From Kaustia mangrovi (GTDB lineage: Bacteria; Pseudomonadota; Alphaproteobacteria; Rhizobiales; Im1), in NCBI RefSeq assembly GCF_015482775.1, contig NZ_CP058214.1:1878272-1942271 (forward strand): DNA of 64,000 nt, given 5' to 3'. A program made the position numbers and the translations under genes. Under the pieces are notes generated by a model. The model saw only the letters and a program-made list of their open reading frames with translations, was not told the DNA's origin and made no database searches. Within the stretch, counting starts at the first letter, position 1; every line of letters begins with the position of its first letter. Positions 27,075 through 35,611 of this stretch are shown here, in pieces.

Positions 27075-27971
27075 CTAGGCAAGCTTGGCGATTCGGCCGG
27101 CGATGAGGCGAAGGAGGCGGTCCGGATCGAGCCCGGTGACGACGCGGTGGCTGGTGCCGTTCTCCTCGAAGCGGCAGGTCCCCTCGCGCGCCGGATCGCG
27201 CCATTCGACATGGACCTGCCCCTCCCGTCCGGAAAAGATCTCAGGATCGAGAAGGGCGGCCACGGTGCAGGCGTCATGCACGAAACGCCCGCCGGCGGCG
27301 GTGACGTCGAGCATGGCAGCAGCGGCCTCCGCCACGGGCGTGTCCGTCTGCCGGAGCGCTTCGGCGAGCTCTGCGGCGATATTCGCCTGGCGCGTCACAT
27401 CGAGCCCGAACAGCGAGATCGGCGCGCCGCTCTCGAGCACGATATGGGCGGCCGCCGGATCGGTGCCGAAATTGAATTCCGCCGGCGCGCCCTCCGTCGG
27501 AAACACCTCGCCGCCCATGATGTGGAGAGCACGAAGCCGGCCGGCGAGGCGGGGTTCCCGCGTCATGGCCAGCGCCACGTTACTCAGGGGGCCGATGGCG
27601 CAGAGCGTGACGGTCCCGGGCTCGGCCGACATCACGGTATCGGCGATGAAATCCGCGCCATGGACCGGCGACGGCGTCGTCCCGGGAGCCGGCAGGCCCG
27701 TGTCGCCCATGCCGTCGCGCCCGTGATAGTCGCTTTCGGGCCGCGCCGCGGCCATGAGCGGGCGGGCGAGCCCGGCATGGACCGGGATCTCTGCGCGCCC
27801 GGCAAGCTCCAGGAGGCGCAACGCATTCGCCGTCGTCTTCTCAAGCGGCTTGTTGCCGGCGACCGTCGAGATACCGGCAAGCGCGATCTCCTCGGGCGCA
27901 GCGAGCGCGAGCAGGATCGCGATGGCATCGTCGATGCCGGGATCGCAGTCGATGACGAGGGGCGCGGTCAC
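27075..27971 (-). CDS. inosine/uridine-preferring nucleoside hydrolase family protein
   Basis: The protein has 298 residues. The start is taken as GTG 27971, overlapping the previous stop (GTGA); a GTG at 27983 is the alternative. The calcium and ribose site IDCDPGIDDAIAI sits at the N terminus (about residues 6-18), and the family landmarks ALGP-type LCAIGPLSNVALA, IMGGEV and FGTDPAAAHIVL follow, with LFGLDVTR late. It cleaves N-glycosidic bonds of ribonucleosides to base plus ribose. The next gene is a ribokinase-like kinase. The base specificity is not evident from motifs. Confidence 0.88.
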   Translation of the reverse strand: MTAPLVIDCDPGIDDAIAILLALAAPEEIALAGISTVAGNKPLEKTTANALRLLELAGRAEIPVHAGLARPLMAAARPESDYHGRDGMGDTGLPAPGTTPSPVHGADFIADTVMSAEPGTVTLCAIGPLSNVALAMTREPRLAGRLRALHIMGGEVFPTEGAPAEFNFGTDPAAAHIVLESGAPISLFGLDVTRQANIAAELAEALRQTDTPVAEAAAAMLDVTAAGGRFVHDACTVAALLDPEIFSGREGQVHVEWRDPAREGTCRFEENGTSHRVVTGLDPDRLLRLIAGRIAKLA

Positions 27972-29788
27972 AGCGTGCCCCACAGATCGGGCCCGCGCTC
28001 TTCGGCGACCATCAGATAGGGCAGCAGAGCTCCCCAGCTATAGAAGGGGTCGGTGTCGGCCTGGTCGAGGATCGCACCGGTCTCGGCATTGTAGTTCTCG
28101 CCGCACAGCCGCTCGCGCCAGCCGGCCGCGAACAGGCGCCAGCCCATCTCGGCCAGCGCATGCGCCTCCGCATCCCGCCCGCAGCGCTTGAGCCCCTGAT
28201 AGGTCCAGAAGTTGAGCGGCCCCCAGATGCGCCCGCGCCAATAGACGTTGTCCGTATAGGCCGGATCGTCGCGCGTGACCGAGGGAAGGCCCGGCACGCC
28301 GCCGAATTTCCCGCGCGGGGTCAGATAGCCCGAGACGAGCGCCTCGACCTGCTCCGCGCTCGCCGCGCCGGCGGCCATGGGGAAGAACGAGGTCGGCGCG
28401 AGCGGTTCGACAAACCCGCCATCGACGAGGCGATTGGCGAACACCTTGCGGCTCCCGTCCCAGAGCCTGTCGGAGATCGTCTCCCGGTGGCGGGCGGAGC
28501 GCCCGGCAAGTCGCGCCGCATCGTCCCCGCGGCCGAGCTCGGCGGCCATCCGCGCCAGCATTTCGCCATCGAGCGCGAGCAGGCTGTTGAGCCCGACATC
28601 GAAGGACATCAAAAGCCCGGTCTCCTCGTCGAAGGGGGCGGGATCGTGGACCGGCATGTTGTCCATGGAGGACTCGTCCTTGGCGGCGAGCTTGGTGCCC
28701 TTGTAGAGCCCGTCGCCCACATCGAGGCTCGTGCCGTAGACGACGAGGCCCGCGCCGTCGGGCTCGCGCCGGCGCCACCACCAGTCGTGATTGCGCAGGA
28801 GGCCCGGAAAGGCCCAGTCGAGAAGTCCACGGTCGCGGGAGGCGAGATAGAGCGACCAGACGACGAAGGAGGCGATTGGCGGCTGGGAACGGTCCAGCCA
28901 GGCGTCGTTGCCGGTCACCAGGCACGGGAAGTTGCCCTCCTCCGTCTGCCAGGCGAAGACGGCCTCCAGGTTCTGGCGCGCCTTGCCCTCGTCGAACGGC
29001 CCCCACAGGAGGGCGTTGTAGAGGATATCGTCCAGCCAGACGCCGAAACCGCCGAATTTGTGCGTGTTCCAGAAGCGTGTGAGAACGGTGTAGGGCCGGT
29101 CGTTGATGGCGTCGTGGACATGGTTCCACGAGATCACGTCGTGAACCGCCTGGAGGGGCGAGGCCTCCTCCGGCAGGGGGGCAATCTCATCCTCCGGCAT
29201 GGATGGCCGCTCCGGCACCGTCCCGTCGATGCGCAGGTCGAGGCGCATGGACGGGCCCTCCTCCAGATTGAAGCGCAGCGCCGCGAAGGTGCCCTCCACC
29301 CCGCGCGAGGCGAGATAGAAATAGCCCTTCTCGCGGAACTCCGCCTCAAGCGCCTCCAGGCCGTCATGGAACGTCGCCATGAGCGGCTTCTTCGCCGCCC
29401 GGATGGCGAGCCCCGGCCCGCCGGTCAGGACACCGGTCTCCGGATCGTAGGCGAGGCGGGTGCCCGCCGGGCCCGAGACGCAGAGCACCACCCAGAAACG
29501 CAGGCCCCACTCGCCGGTCTCGCGCGCCTGCCAGTCGACGGTCACCCCGCCATCGTCCCCGAAGCGGTAGCGCCAGTCGATGACCGTGTCCTCGTGGCGC
29601 GTACGGAAGGTGATCTCGCGCCCGTCCATCGTGCGCACGCCGAACCGGATATCGAGGCTCGGCGGGAGATGCGTCACGGCGTTGGCGCGCGCGGAATAGA
29701 GAACCGGCGTCAGTGTCAGGCCCGTGTCGGGATGGGTCAGTTCCACCGGCTTGTCCGGCGACCACGTCCCCCAGCTCGTCGTCGTCAT
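27968..29788 (-). CDS. GH63/MGH1-like (alpha/alpha)6-barrel glycoside hydrolase
   Basis: The protein has 606 residues. ATG 29788 is chosen because it overlaps the previous stop (ATGA); ATG 29800 is the alternative. An N-terminal beta-rich region (1-200) precedes a helical barrel with GGFGVWLDDIL (246-256), KDESSMDNMP (370-379; Asp376 fits the general acid), WGPLNFWTYQG (522-532) and GENYNAETG (563-571; Glu564 fits the base), then FYSWGALLPYL. These match clan GH-G/GH63-like enzymes such as mannosylglycerate hydrolase and YgjK. There is no signal peptide, so the glycoside must be imported first. The substrate is unknown. It sits between an isochorismatase-like and a nucleoside hydrolase gene. 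Confidence 0.8.
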   Translation of the reverse strand: MTTTSWGTWSPDKPVELTHPDTGLTLTPVLYSARANAVTHLPPSLDIRFGVRTMDGREITFRTRHEDTVIDWRYRFGDDGGVTVDWQARETGEWGLRFWVVLCVSGPAGTRLAYDPETGVLTGGPGLAIRAAKKPLMATFHDGLEALEAEFREKGYFYLASRGVEGTFAALRFNLEEGPSMRLDLRIDGTVPERPSMPEDEIAPLPEEASPLQAVHDVISWNHVHDAINDRPYTVLTRFWNTHKFGGFGVWLDDILYNALLWGPFDEGKARQNLEAVFAWQTEEGNFPCLVTGNDAWLDRSQPPIASFVVWSLYLASRDRGLLDWAFPGLLRNHDWWWRRREPDGAGLVVYGTSLDVGDGLYKGTKLAAKDESSMDNMPVHDPAPFDEETGLLMSFDVGLNSLLALDGEMLARMAAELGRGDDAARLAGRSARHRETISDRLWDGSRKVFANRLVDGGFVEPLAPTSFFPMAAGAASAEQVEALVSGYLTPRGKFGGVPGLPSVTRDDPAYTDNVYWRGRIWGPLNFWTYQGLKRCGRDAEAHALAEMGWRLFAAGWRERLCGENYNAETGAILDQADTDPFYSWGALLPYLMVAEERGPDLWGTL

Positions 29789-30393
29789 GGGGTCGTCCAT
29801 TCAGCGAGGATATCGTCGAGAGATGCCAGCTCGACCTGTTGGTCGAAGCGCGGATAGACCGCATCGAGACAGGCCCGGTGCCCGGCCATGTCCGAGCTTG
29901 CGACCGCTTCGCGCGGAACGATCACGCGATAGCCGAGATCGACGGCGGACAGCACGGAGGCGAGCACGCAGACATCCGTCTCCACGCCGCAGAAGACGAG
30001 TGCGGAGGGCTGGAGCCCGGCGACGGCGGCAGCGAAACCGTCGCTGTCGAAGGCGTCATGGGTCCATTTGTCGAAGATGCGGCCCGGCCCTGCATAAGGC
30101 GCGAGATCCTCGTGGAGATCGAGGACGTCGGCGCCGGCAGCCTCCTGCGTCACGCCTGTCCAGTGGCGGTAGTAGCGCTGCCACGTTCCGGTCGCCGCCT
30201 CCGGCGTCCTGGCCGTGATGAAGCGCGTGAACCAGCTCCGATCCGGCCGCGCGGCGACGAGAGACCGGATGGCGGGCACGATTTCAAGTCCCGTCGGGCA
30301 GAACCAGTCGCCGGGCTCCAGGAAGATGCGCTGCATGTCGACGCAGACGACGAGCGCGCTGTCGCCGAGCGGACCGAAGGGCAGGCGGCTCAT
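29785..30393 (-). CDS. isochorismatase-family cysteine hydrolase
   Basis: The protein has 202 residues from ATG 30393, overlapping the ATPase stop (ATGA). The catalytic triad is in place: Asp19 in VVCVDMQRIF, Lys109 in IFDKWTHDAF, and Cys142 in FCGVETDVCVLAS with its preceding cis-peptide. The family includes nicotinamidase, N-carbamoylsarcosine amidase, ureidoacrylate hydrolase and isochorismatase; residues here do not choose among them. In this operon an amide-cleaving role on the aglycone or base is reasonable. The open frame to 30636 overlaps the ATPase and is not coding. Confidence 0.88.
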   Translation of the reverse strand: MSRLPFGPLGDSALVVCVDMQRIFLEPGDWFCPTGLEIVPAIRSLVAARPDRSWFTRFITARTPEAATGTWQRYYRHWTGVTQEAAGADVLDLHEDLAPYAGPGRIFDKWTHDAFDSDGFAAAVAGLQPSALVFCGVETDVCVLASVLSAVDLGYRVIVPREAVASSDMAGHRACLDAVYPRFDQQVELASLDDILAEWTTP

Positions 30394-31448
30394 GGCGTCA
30401 CCACCACCGTGTCGGCAGGCCGCCAGACGAGCCGCACCCGCGCACCGGCCTCGAAGGGCTCCGCCCCCCGGTTCTGGGCGATGACTTTCACCGTCTGGTC
30501 CTGCCAGGAGGCGAGATAGGTCATGCTGTTGCCGGCGAAGATCGCCTCCGAGACGGTCGCGTCGAGCATGTTGCCCTCGCCGTCCGCCGGCCCGTCGGCG
30601 GGCACGACCTCGATACGCTCGGGGCGCACCGCGCACACGACCTCCTCGTCCGCCTTGCCGGGCGCGTCCGCGGTGCGCATCCGCGATCCGTCGGCCAGCA
30701 CCACGCCGTCGCCATTCGCCCGGCCCCTGAACAGATTGGCGTCGCCGAGAAAGGTCGCCGCGAAGGCGCTCTCCGGCCGGTCGTAGATTTCCTTCGGCGC
30801 CCCCTCCTGGACGAGCCGGCCATCGCGCAGAACGCCGATGCGGTCGCTCAGGGTGAGCGCCTCCTCCTGGTCGTGGGTGACGAAGATGGTAGTGATGCCG
30901 ATCTCGCGCTGGATGCGCTTGAGCTCCACCTGCATGCCGACACGCAGCGCCTTGTCGAGGGCCGACAGCGGTTCGTCGAGCAGCAGCACGCGCGGATGGA
31001 ATACAATGGCGCGCGCGAGCGCCACGCGCTGGCGCTGGCCGCCGGAGAGCTGGTGCGGCTTGCGGTCGTCGAGGCCGGTGAGGCGGACGAGTTCCAGCGC
31101 CTCGCCGACACGCCGTACGATCTCCGCGCGCGCCGTGTTGCGGACCATGAGCCCGAAGGCGACATTGTCGAACACGGACATGTTGGGGAACAGCGCGTAG
31201 CTCTGGAACATCATGCCGATATCGCGCTTCTCCGCCGGCAGGGCGCCGACCGGCTCACCGCCGATCTCGATCTCGCCGCTGTCCGGGAAGTCGAAACCGG
31301 CGATCAGCCGAAGAAGCGTCGTCTTGCCCGAGCCGGAGGGCCCGAGCAGCCCGTAGAAGCCGCCATCGGCGAATTCGATGGAGATGTCGTCCAGCGCCTT
31401 GAAGCTGCCGAACAGCTTGGAGACGCCACGCACGGATACGGAGGCCAT
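30390..31448 (-). CDS. ABC transporter ATP-binding protein, PotA-like
   Basis: The protein has 352 residues. Walker A is GPSGSGKTT, the Q-loop is FQSYALFPNM, the signature is LSGGQRQRVALARAI, Walker B is LLLDEPLSALD, and the H-loop is FVTHDQEEAL, with a C-terminal TOBE domain (CAVRPERIEV). It energises importer operon 3. Its ATG overlaps the permease stop by one base (TGATG), and its own stop overlaps the isochorismatase start. Confidence 0.92.
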   Translation of the reverse strand: MASVSVRGVSKLFGSFKALDDISIEFADGGFYGLLGPSGSGKTTLLRLIAGFDFPDSGEIEIGGEPVGALPAEKRDIGMMFQSYALFPNMSVFDNVAFGLMVRNTARAEIVRRVGEALELVRLTGLDDRKPHQLSGGQRQRVALARAIVFHPRVLLLDEPLSALDKALRVGMQVELKRIQREIGITTIFVTHDQEEALTLSDRIGVLRDGRLVQEGAPKEIYDRPESAFAATFLGDANLFRGRANGDGVVLADGSRMRTADAPGKADEEVVCAVRPERIEVVPADGPADGEGNMLDATVSEAIFAGNSMTYLASWQDQTVKVIAQNRGAEPFEAGARVRLVWRPADTVVVTP

Positions 31449-32236
31449 CAGCGCTCTCCCCCGAAACGGTAATACCGGGCCACGCCGACCAGAAGTGTCA
31501 TGGAGAAGACGATGACGATGGTCGAGATGGCGTTGATCTCGGGCGTGAAGCCCTTGCGGATGGCCGTGTAGATCTCAACCGGCAGGGTGGAGACGCCCGG
31601 CACGGCCAGGAAATAGGAGATGACGAACTGGTCGAAGGAGACCGCGAAGGCAAAGAGCGCGGCGGCGATGAAGCCCGGCGCGATGAACGGGAAGGTGACA
31701 TGGCGCACGACCTGTGCCGGAGAGGCGCCGAGCGAGCGCGCCGCCGCCTCCAGATCCGGGTCGAAGGCCTTGAGCCGTGCGGAGACGACGATAATCACAT
31801 AGGGCAGCGCCAGCGCCACATGGCCGAGCACCATGGCATGGAGCCCGCGCCCGATGCCCGCCCAGAAGAAGAACAGCAGCATGGCCGTTCCCGTGATCAG
31901 CCACGGGATCGCGATGGGCGGGAACAGCAGGAGCTGGAGCACCTGCTTGCCGCGGAACTCGTAGCGGAAGAAGGCGATGGCCGCCGCGGTGCCGAGCGTG
32001 CTCGCGATCGCGGTGGTGACGACCGCGACGACGATGCTGTTGAACCCGGCGTTCAGCAGCTTCGAATTGCCGGACAGCGCCTCGTACCAGCGCAGCGACC
32101 AGTCGATGGGTAGCGTGTAGAACTGCGAGGCGTTGAACGACATCACCGCCATCACGAGGATGGGGATGTAGAGGAACATGAGGACCAGAGCGAGATAGAC
32201 CCGCCCCAATGTCGCCAGGCCGATCCGCCGCCTCAT
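31448..32236 (-). CDS. ABC transporter permease, PotC-like
   Basis: The protein has 262 residues from ATG 32236, overlapping the PotB stop. The helix-rich sequence has coupling loop AARSLGASPAQVVRHVTFPFIAPGF, and the N terminus FLYIPILVMAVMSFNAS is the PotC type. The open frame extends to 32503 through PotB sequence and is rejected. Confidence 0.9.
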   Translation of the reverse strand: MRRRIGLATLGRVYLALVLMFLYIPILVMAVMSFNASQFYTLPIDWSLRWYEALSGNSKLLNAGFNSIVVAVVTTAIASTLGTAAAIAFFRYEFRGKQVLQLLLFPPIAIPWLITGTAMLLFFFWAGIGRGLHAMVLGHVALALPYVIIVVSARLKAFDPDLEAAARSLGASPAQVVRHVTFPFIAPGFIAAALFAFAVSFDQFVISYFLAVPGVSTLPVEIYTAIRKGFTPEINAISTIVIVFSMTLLVGVARYYRFGGER

Positions 32237-33126
32237 CGCGCAGCCCTCCTGAGGATCGGATGGAACGCGGCGAAGATGATCAGCACACAGCCCAGCAGGA
32301 TGAAGGAGAGCGCCGCGCCGAGCGGCCAGTTGAAGACGGCGGTGAACTGGTCCTCGATCACGGTGCCGATGAAGGTGCCGTTGCGTCCGCCGAGGATGCG
32401 CGGCTCCATGAAGGAGCCGATGACCGGCACGAAGATCAGCACCGCGCCCGCGACGATCCCCGGCATGGACAGCGGCAGGAGGATGCGCGTGAGGATCGTC
32501 CACCGGCTCGCCCCCAGCGACCGCGCCGCCTCGATCAGGTCGTCGTCTATGGCCTGCAACGAGATGTAGCAGGTGAGGATCATGTAGGGCAGGTAGGAAT
32601 GGACGAGCCCGATCACGATGGCCGGATAGGTGAACATGAGATCGAGCCCGCCGAAGCCCGGGATCACCGCATTCAGGAACTGCTCAAGGATGCCGTTGCC
32701 GCGCAGCACCATGGTCCAGGAGAAGATGCGCACCAGCGCGTTGCTCCAGAACGGGATGATGACGAGCAGGAACATGGCCTCGCGCCAGCGCCCCTTGACG
32801 ACCTTCGCCAGCACCAGCGCGCAGGGAAAGCCGAACAGGAAGCAGTAGAACGAGACTTCCGCGCCGAGCCGCAGCGAGCGCAGCATGAGGCTCTGGTAGA
32901 AGGCTTTGTCGAAGAAGGCCTGATAGTTCTCTAGCGTGAACTGCCCGACCCGGCCGGCAATGGGCGCCTCGCTCAGGAGGCTGAAATAGAGCATGGCCGA
33001 GATCGGCAGGAACACCGTGACGGCGAGCCACAGATAGGCCGGCCCGGTCAGGACCGCGATCCGCCGCGCCTCGCCGCGCCGGGCCTTCGCGCTGCTGCCA
33101 GCCTCTGTACTCGCCGCTACCGTCAT
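32233..33126 (-). CDS. ABC transporter permease, PotB-like
   Basis: The protein has 297 residues with a short charged N-terminal tail, then about six helices (AYLWLAVTVFLPISAMLYFSL) and the coupling loop AARSLGASRWTILTRILLPLSMPGI. It is the channel partner of the gene at 31448. It follows the binding-protein gene after a 104-bp gap carrying a perfect hairpin. Confidence 0.9.
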   Translation of the reverse strand: MTVAASTEAGSSAKARRGEARRIAVLTGPAYLWLAVTVFLPISAMLYFSLLSEAPIAGRVGQFTLENYQAFFDKAFYQSLMLRSLRLGAEVSFYCFLFGFPCALVLAKVVKGRWREAMFLLVIIPFWSNALVRIFSWTMVLRGNGILEQFLNAVIPGFGGLDLMFTYPAIVIGLVHSYLPYMILTCYISLQAIDDDLIEAARSLGASRWTILTRILLPLSMPGIVAGAVLIFVPVIGSFMEPRILGGRNGTFIGTVIEDQFTAVFNWPLGAALSFILLGCVLIIFAAFHPILRRAAR

Positions 33127-33185
33127 GCCGCGCTCAGCGCCTCTGCTTCGGGGAGTGCCCCGTCACGGTTCGACTCCGCGTTTCC

Positions 33186-33216
33186 CGTCATGGCCGGGCC
33201 TGACCCGGCCATGACG
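33186..33216 (-). repeat. perfect palindromic hairpin (REP-like) between binding-protein and permease genes (operon 3)
   Basis: CGTCATGGCCGGG and CCCGGCCATGACG pair perfectly over 13 bp around a five-base loop (33199-33203). The GTCATGGCCGGG...CCCGGCCATGAC form is a repeat type seen widely in GC-rich bacteria. It lies in the gap after the binding-protein stop. There is no T-tract. Confidence 0.75.
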
Positions 33217-33230
33217 ACGAGGACATGCCC

Positions 33231-34295
33231 TCAGTTCTGGTAGTAGGTCTTCGTCTCCTGCCAGAGCTCGAGCATCTTCTGGCGGACCGTGTCGTCTATG
33301 GGCCCCATGAACTGGAGCTTGCCCGACTCTGCCGCCTTGCCCATGACCTGCCGGTTGAAGGCGTCCTCGGCAAGCTCGCCGATGGCCTTGGTGTTAGCGG
33401 ACGCCGGCGCACCCACATCGGTGTCCCACTTCACGTAGAACTCCGGATCGATCATCCAGTCGATGAACTGCTTCGCCGCCTCCTTGTGCGGCGCGTCCTT
33501 CGCGATGGACAGCCCGTCGAGCCAGCCGATGGCACCCTCCTTCGGGATGACGAACTCGACGGGCAGGCCGAAATTGTTCTTCGAACGCGAAGCCGAGCCG
33601 CTCCAGTAGGTGGACAGCTCGAACTCGCCCGAGGACATGTACTGGTTCCACTCGTTCTCCGAGGTCCAGAAGGTGCGGATCTGCGGCTTCAACGCCCGGA
33701 GCTTCTCGCGGATCGCATCGAAGTCGGAGGGGTCGTTGATCTTCTGCCCGGTGGCGATGGCCGCGATCTGCACCGCCTCCACCGCGTCGTCGCGCCAGCC
33801 GACCTTGCCCTCGTGCTTCGGCGACCACAGCTCCTCGATGGAGGTCGGCGCGGTCTCGAAATCGTTGGTGTTGATGGCATAGGACGTCACGCCCCAGACC
33901 CAGGCGACGCCATAGGTCTTCCCGTCGATCACCAGATAGGGGCTGTTGCGCAGATCCGGCGCCAGATCCTCCACATTCTCCATGGTGGAGGTGTCGATCG
34001 GCTCGATCAGGCCCTCCTCCGCCGCCTGCGGCGTGTAGGCGCTGTTGATGAGCACGACATCATAGGTGCCCGGATTGGTCCGGAGCTTGGTCAGCATCTC
34101 CTGCTCGGAGTTGAAATAGTCGTGCACGACCTCGTGGCCGGTCTTCTTCTCGAAGGCCTCGACCGACCAATCCTCGTCAGTGCCGTAGCCCTGCCAGTTG
34201 AGCACGCGGATCGTGTCGGCTGAGGCCGCGCTCCCCCAGCCCATGGCCATTGCGAGCCCCATGGCTGCGGCCGTCGAAAGCAGTGTCCGTGTCAT
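33231..34295 (-). CDS. periplasmic solute-binding protein, PotD/PotF-like, of ABC operon 3
   Basis: The protein has 354 residues from ATG 34295 with GAGGGAGGGG upstream; the open frame to 34412 lacks a ribosome-binding site. A signal peptide covers about residues 1-26 (LSTAAAMGLAMAMGWGSAASA). The mature part begins DTIRVLNWQGYGTDE and has SPYLVIDGKTYGVAWVWGV and YWSGSASRSKNN, typical of spermidine/putrescine-type binding proteins. It is the first gene of an eight-gene operon opposite LacI, so its ligand is probably the substrate of the glycosidase and nucleoside hydrolase downstream rather than a plain polyamine. Confidence 0.88.
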   Translation of the reverse strand: MTRTLLSTAAAMGLAMAMGWGSAASADTIRVLNWQGYGTDEDWSVEAFEKKTGHEVVHDYFNSEQEMLTKLRTNPGTYDVVLINSAYTPQAAEEGLIEPIDTSTMENVEDLAPDLRNSPYLVIDGKTYGVAWVWGVTSYAINTNDFETAPTSIEELWSPKHEGKVGWRDDAVEAVQIAAIATGQKINDPSDFDAIREKLRALKPQIRTFWTSENEWNQYMSSGEFELSTYWSGSASRSKNNFGLPVEFVIPKEGAIGWLDGLSIAKDAPHKEAAKQFIDWMIDPEFYVKWDTDVGAPASANTKAIGELAEDAFNRQVMGKAAESGKLQFMGPIDDTVRQKMLELWQETKTYYQN

Positions 34296-34419
34296 CCTAA
34301 CCCCTCCCTCAGTGGCGTCACCGAATGTATCCCCCGATGTCTTGGCCGATTTTCCGACCGCGCTCAAGCATCGGATGCGTGAACTGCCCCCTGCCGACCC
34401 GGCGGCAGACATTCCGCCC

Positions 34420-34435
34420 GGTTAAACGTTTAACC
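34420..34435. promoter_or_regulatory. LacI-type operator, perfect 16-bp palindrome
   Basis: GGTTAAACGTTTAACC is a perfect palindrome with the central CG typical of LacI/GalR-family operators. It lies in the divergent gap between the importer operon (start 34295) and lacI (start 34528). This makes it the most probable binding site of that LacI protein for both directions. Confidence 0.75.
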
Positions 34436-34470
34436 AATCATCATTGCGGCCGCCGCATCGGTCAAGTAGA

Positions 34471-34488
34471 TTGTTTCTACAGAAACAA
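34471..34488. promoter_or_regulatory. second inverted repeat next to the lacI start
   Basis: TTGTTTCTACAGAAACAA has two perfect 8-base arms around AC and directly abuts an in-frame ATG at 34489. It differs in sequence from the 34420 operator. It may bind another regulator, or act as a hairpin at the 5' end of the lacI mRNA. Confidence 0.55.
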
Positions 34489-34527
34489 ATGAGCCGGCCA
34501 TTTCCGCCCGGCCGGACCGGTCCGCCC

Positions 34528-35493
34528 ATGGCAACCATCACCGAAATCGCACGTCTCGCACGGGTGTCGACCGCCACGGTCTCCCATGTGCTCAACAGGA
34601 CCAAGCCGGTCAGCGCGAAAACGCGCCGGATCGTTGAGGAGATCGCGCGCGAGCTCGGCTATTCGCCGAGCCGGTCGGCGCGCTCGCTCAAGACCGGCCG
34701 GAGCGCCACCATCGGGCTGATCGCGCCCGACCTCACCAATCCGTTCTTCCCGGCCATCGCGCAGGCCGTGGAGGCGAAGGCGCGCGAGCTCGGCCACGGG
34801 CTCATCATCGTCGACTGCCACAACGACCCGGACGAGGAGCAGGCCGCCTTCGCACTCGTCGGGGAATACCGCGTCGACGGGGCGATCTGGATTCCGGTGC
34901 GCGAGGATCTGGAGCGGATCCGTCTGCCCGCCCCCGTCGTCACGCTCGACCGGCCCATCGAGGGCATAGACGGCGTGACCGCAGCCCATCGCGAGGGCGG
35001 GCGCATGGTCGGCCGGGAAATCGCTGCGCGCGGGCATGGAAGCGTCGGCATATTGCGCGGTCCCGCCGCCCATTACAGCGCGCGCGAACGCTATGAGGGC
35101 CTGAGAGAGGGCCTTGGCGATGCGGTCCCGATCGGCTGGACCGTCGAGGTCCCCTTCTCGCTCGATCTGGGCGAAGAGGCCGAGGCGGCCATTCTGGACC
35201 GGCCGGTCTCGTGCATCGCCTGCGCCAACGACCAGGTCGCCATCCGCACGCTCCAGCTGCTCGCCCGGGCGGGCCGCGCCGTGCCGGACGAGGTGTCGGT
35301 GATCGGCTTCGACGATATTGCCTGGTCGCACTTCATCCACCCGCCGCTCACCACGGTGCGCCAGCCCTACAGGGCGCTCGGCACGGCGGCGGTCGAGCTG
35401 CTCTTCAGGCGCATCGCGGAGCCGGACGCCCCGCGCGAGCTGAAGGCGCTCCCCGTCACCTGGATCGAGCGGGAAAGTCTGCGCGCCATTTGA
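34528..35493 (+). CDS. LacI-family transcriptional regulator
   Basis: The protein has 321 residues. ATG 34528 is chosen because LacI proteins start a few residues before the helix-turn-helix (ITEIARLARVSTATVSHVLN, residues 4-23); ATG 34489 would add 13 proline-rich residues. The hinge RSARSLKTGRSATIGLIAPD leads to a sugar-binding-type effector domain (NPFFPAIAQAV, GIDGVTAAHREGGRM, CANDQVAIRTLQ, IGFDDIAWS). It probably represses the divergent eight-gene operon in the absence of a sugar-containing inducer. No good ribosome-binding site is visible before either start. Confidence 0.88.
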   Translation: MATITEIARLARVSTATVSHVLNRTKPVSAKTRRIVEEIARELGYSPSRSARSLKTGRSATIGLIAPDLTNPFFPAIAQAVEAKARELGHGLIIVDCHNDPDEEQAAFALVGEYRVDGAIWIPVREDLERIRLPAPVVTLDRPIEGIDGVTAAHREGGRMVGREIAARGHGSVGILRGPAAHYSARERYEGLREGLGDAVPIGWTVEVPFSLDLGEEAEAAILDRPVSCIACANDQVAIRTLQLLARAGRAVPDEVSVIGFDDIAWSHFIHPPLTTVRQPYRALGTAAVELLFRRIAEPDAPRELKALPVTWIERESLRAI

Positions 35494-35552
35494 CGCACAG
35501 GCGCCCGCCCCCTGCAGGACAAAGACGAAATCCATTATGATGCGGCCGGACG

Positions 35553-35576
35553 GCGCCCCGGAACGGACCGGGGCGC
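35553..35576 (+). terminator. GC-rich hairpin downstream of lacI
   Basis: GCGCCCCGG and CCGGGGCGC pair perfectly around AACGGA, 60 bp after the lacI stop and before the CPBP gene. There is no run of T after it, so Rho-independent function is uncertain. Confidence 0.4.
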
Positions 35577-35611
35577 TGCCATCCGTTTCCCATCCCGGGA
35601 GAGAGGTTGCC

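Noticed and set aside
29785-30393. Firm nicotinamidase assignment for the isochorismatase-like gene
   Set aside because: The triad is present, but the zinc-binding motif of nicotinamidases is not evident, so only the superfamily is supported.
34489-34527. Use of ATG 34489 as the lacI start
   Set aside because: It would add a proline-rich 13-residue tail before the helix-turn-helix and places the palindrome where a ribosome-binding site should be; ATG 34528 matches the family better, though neither has a good site.
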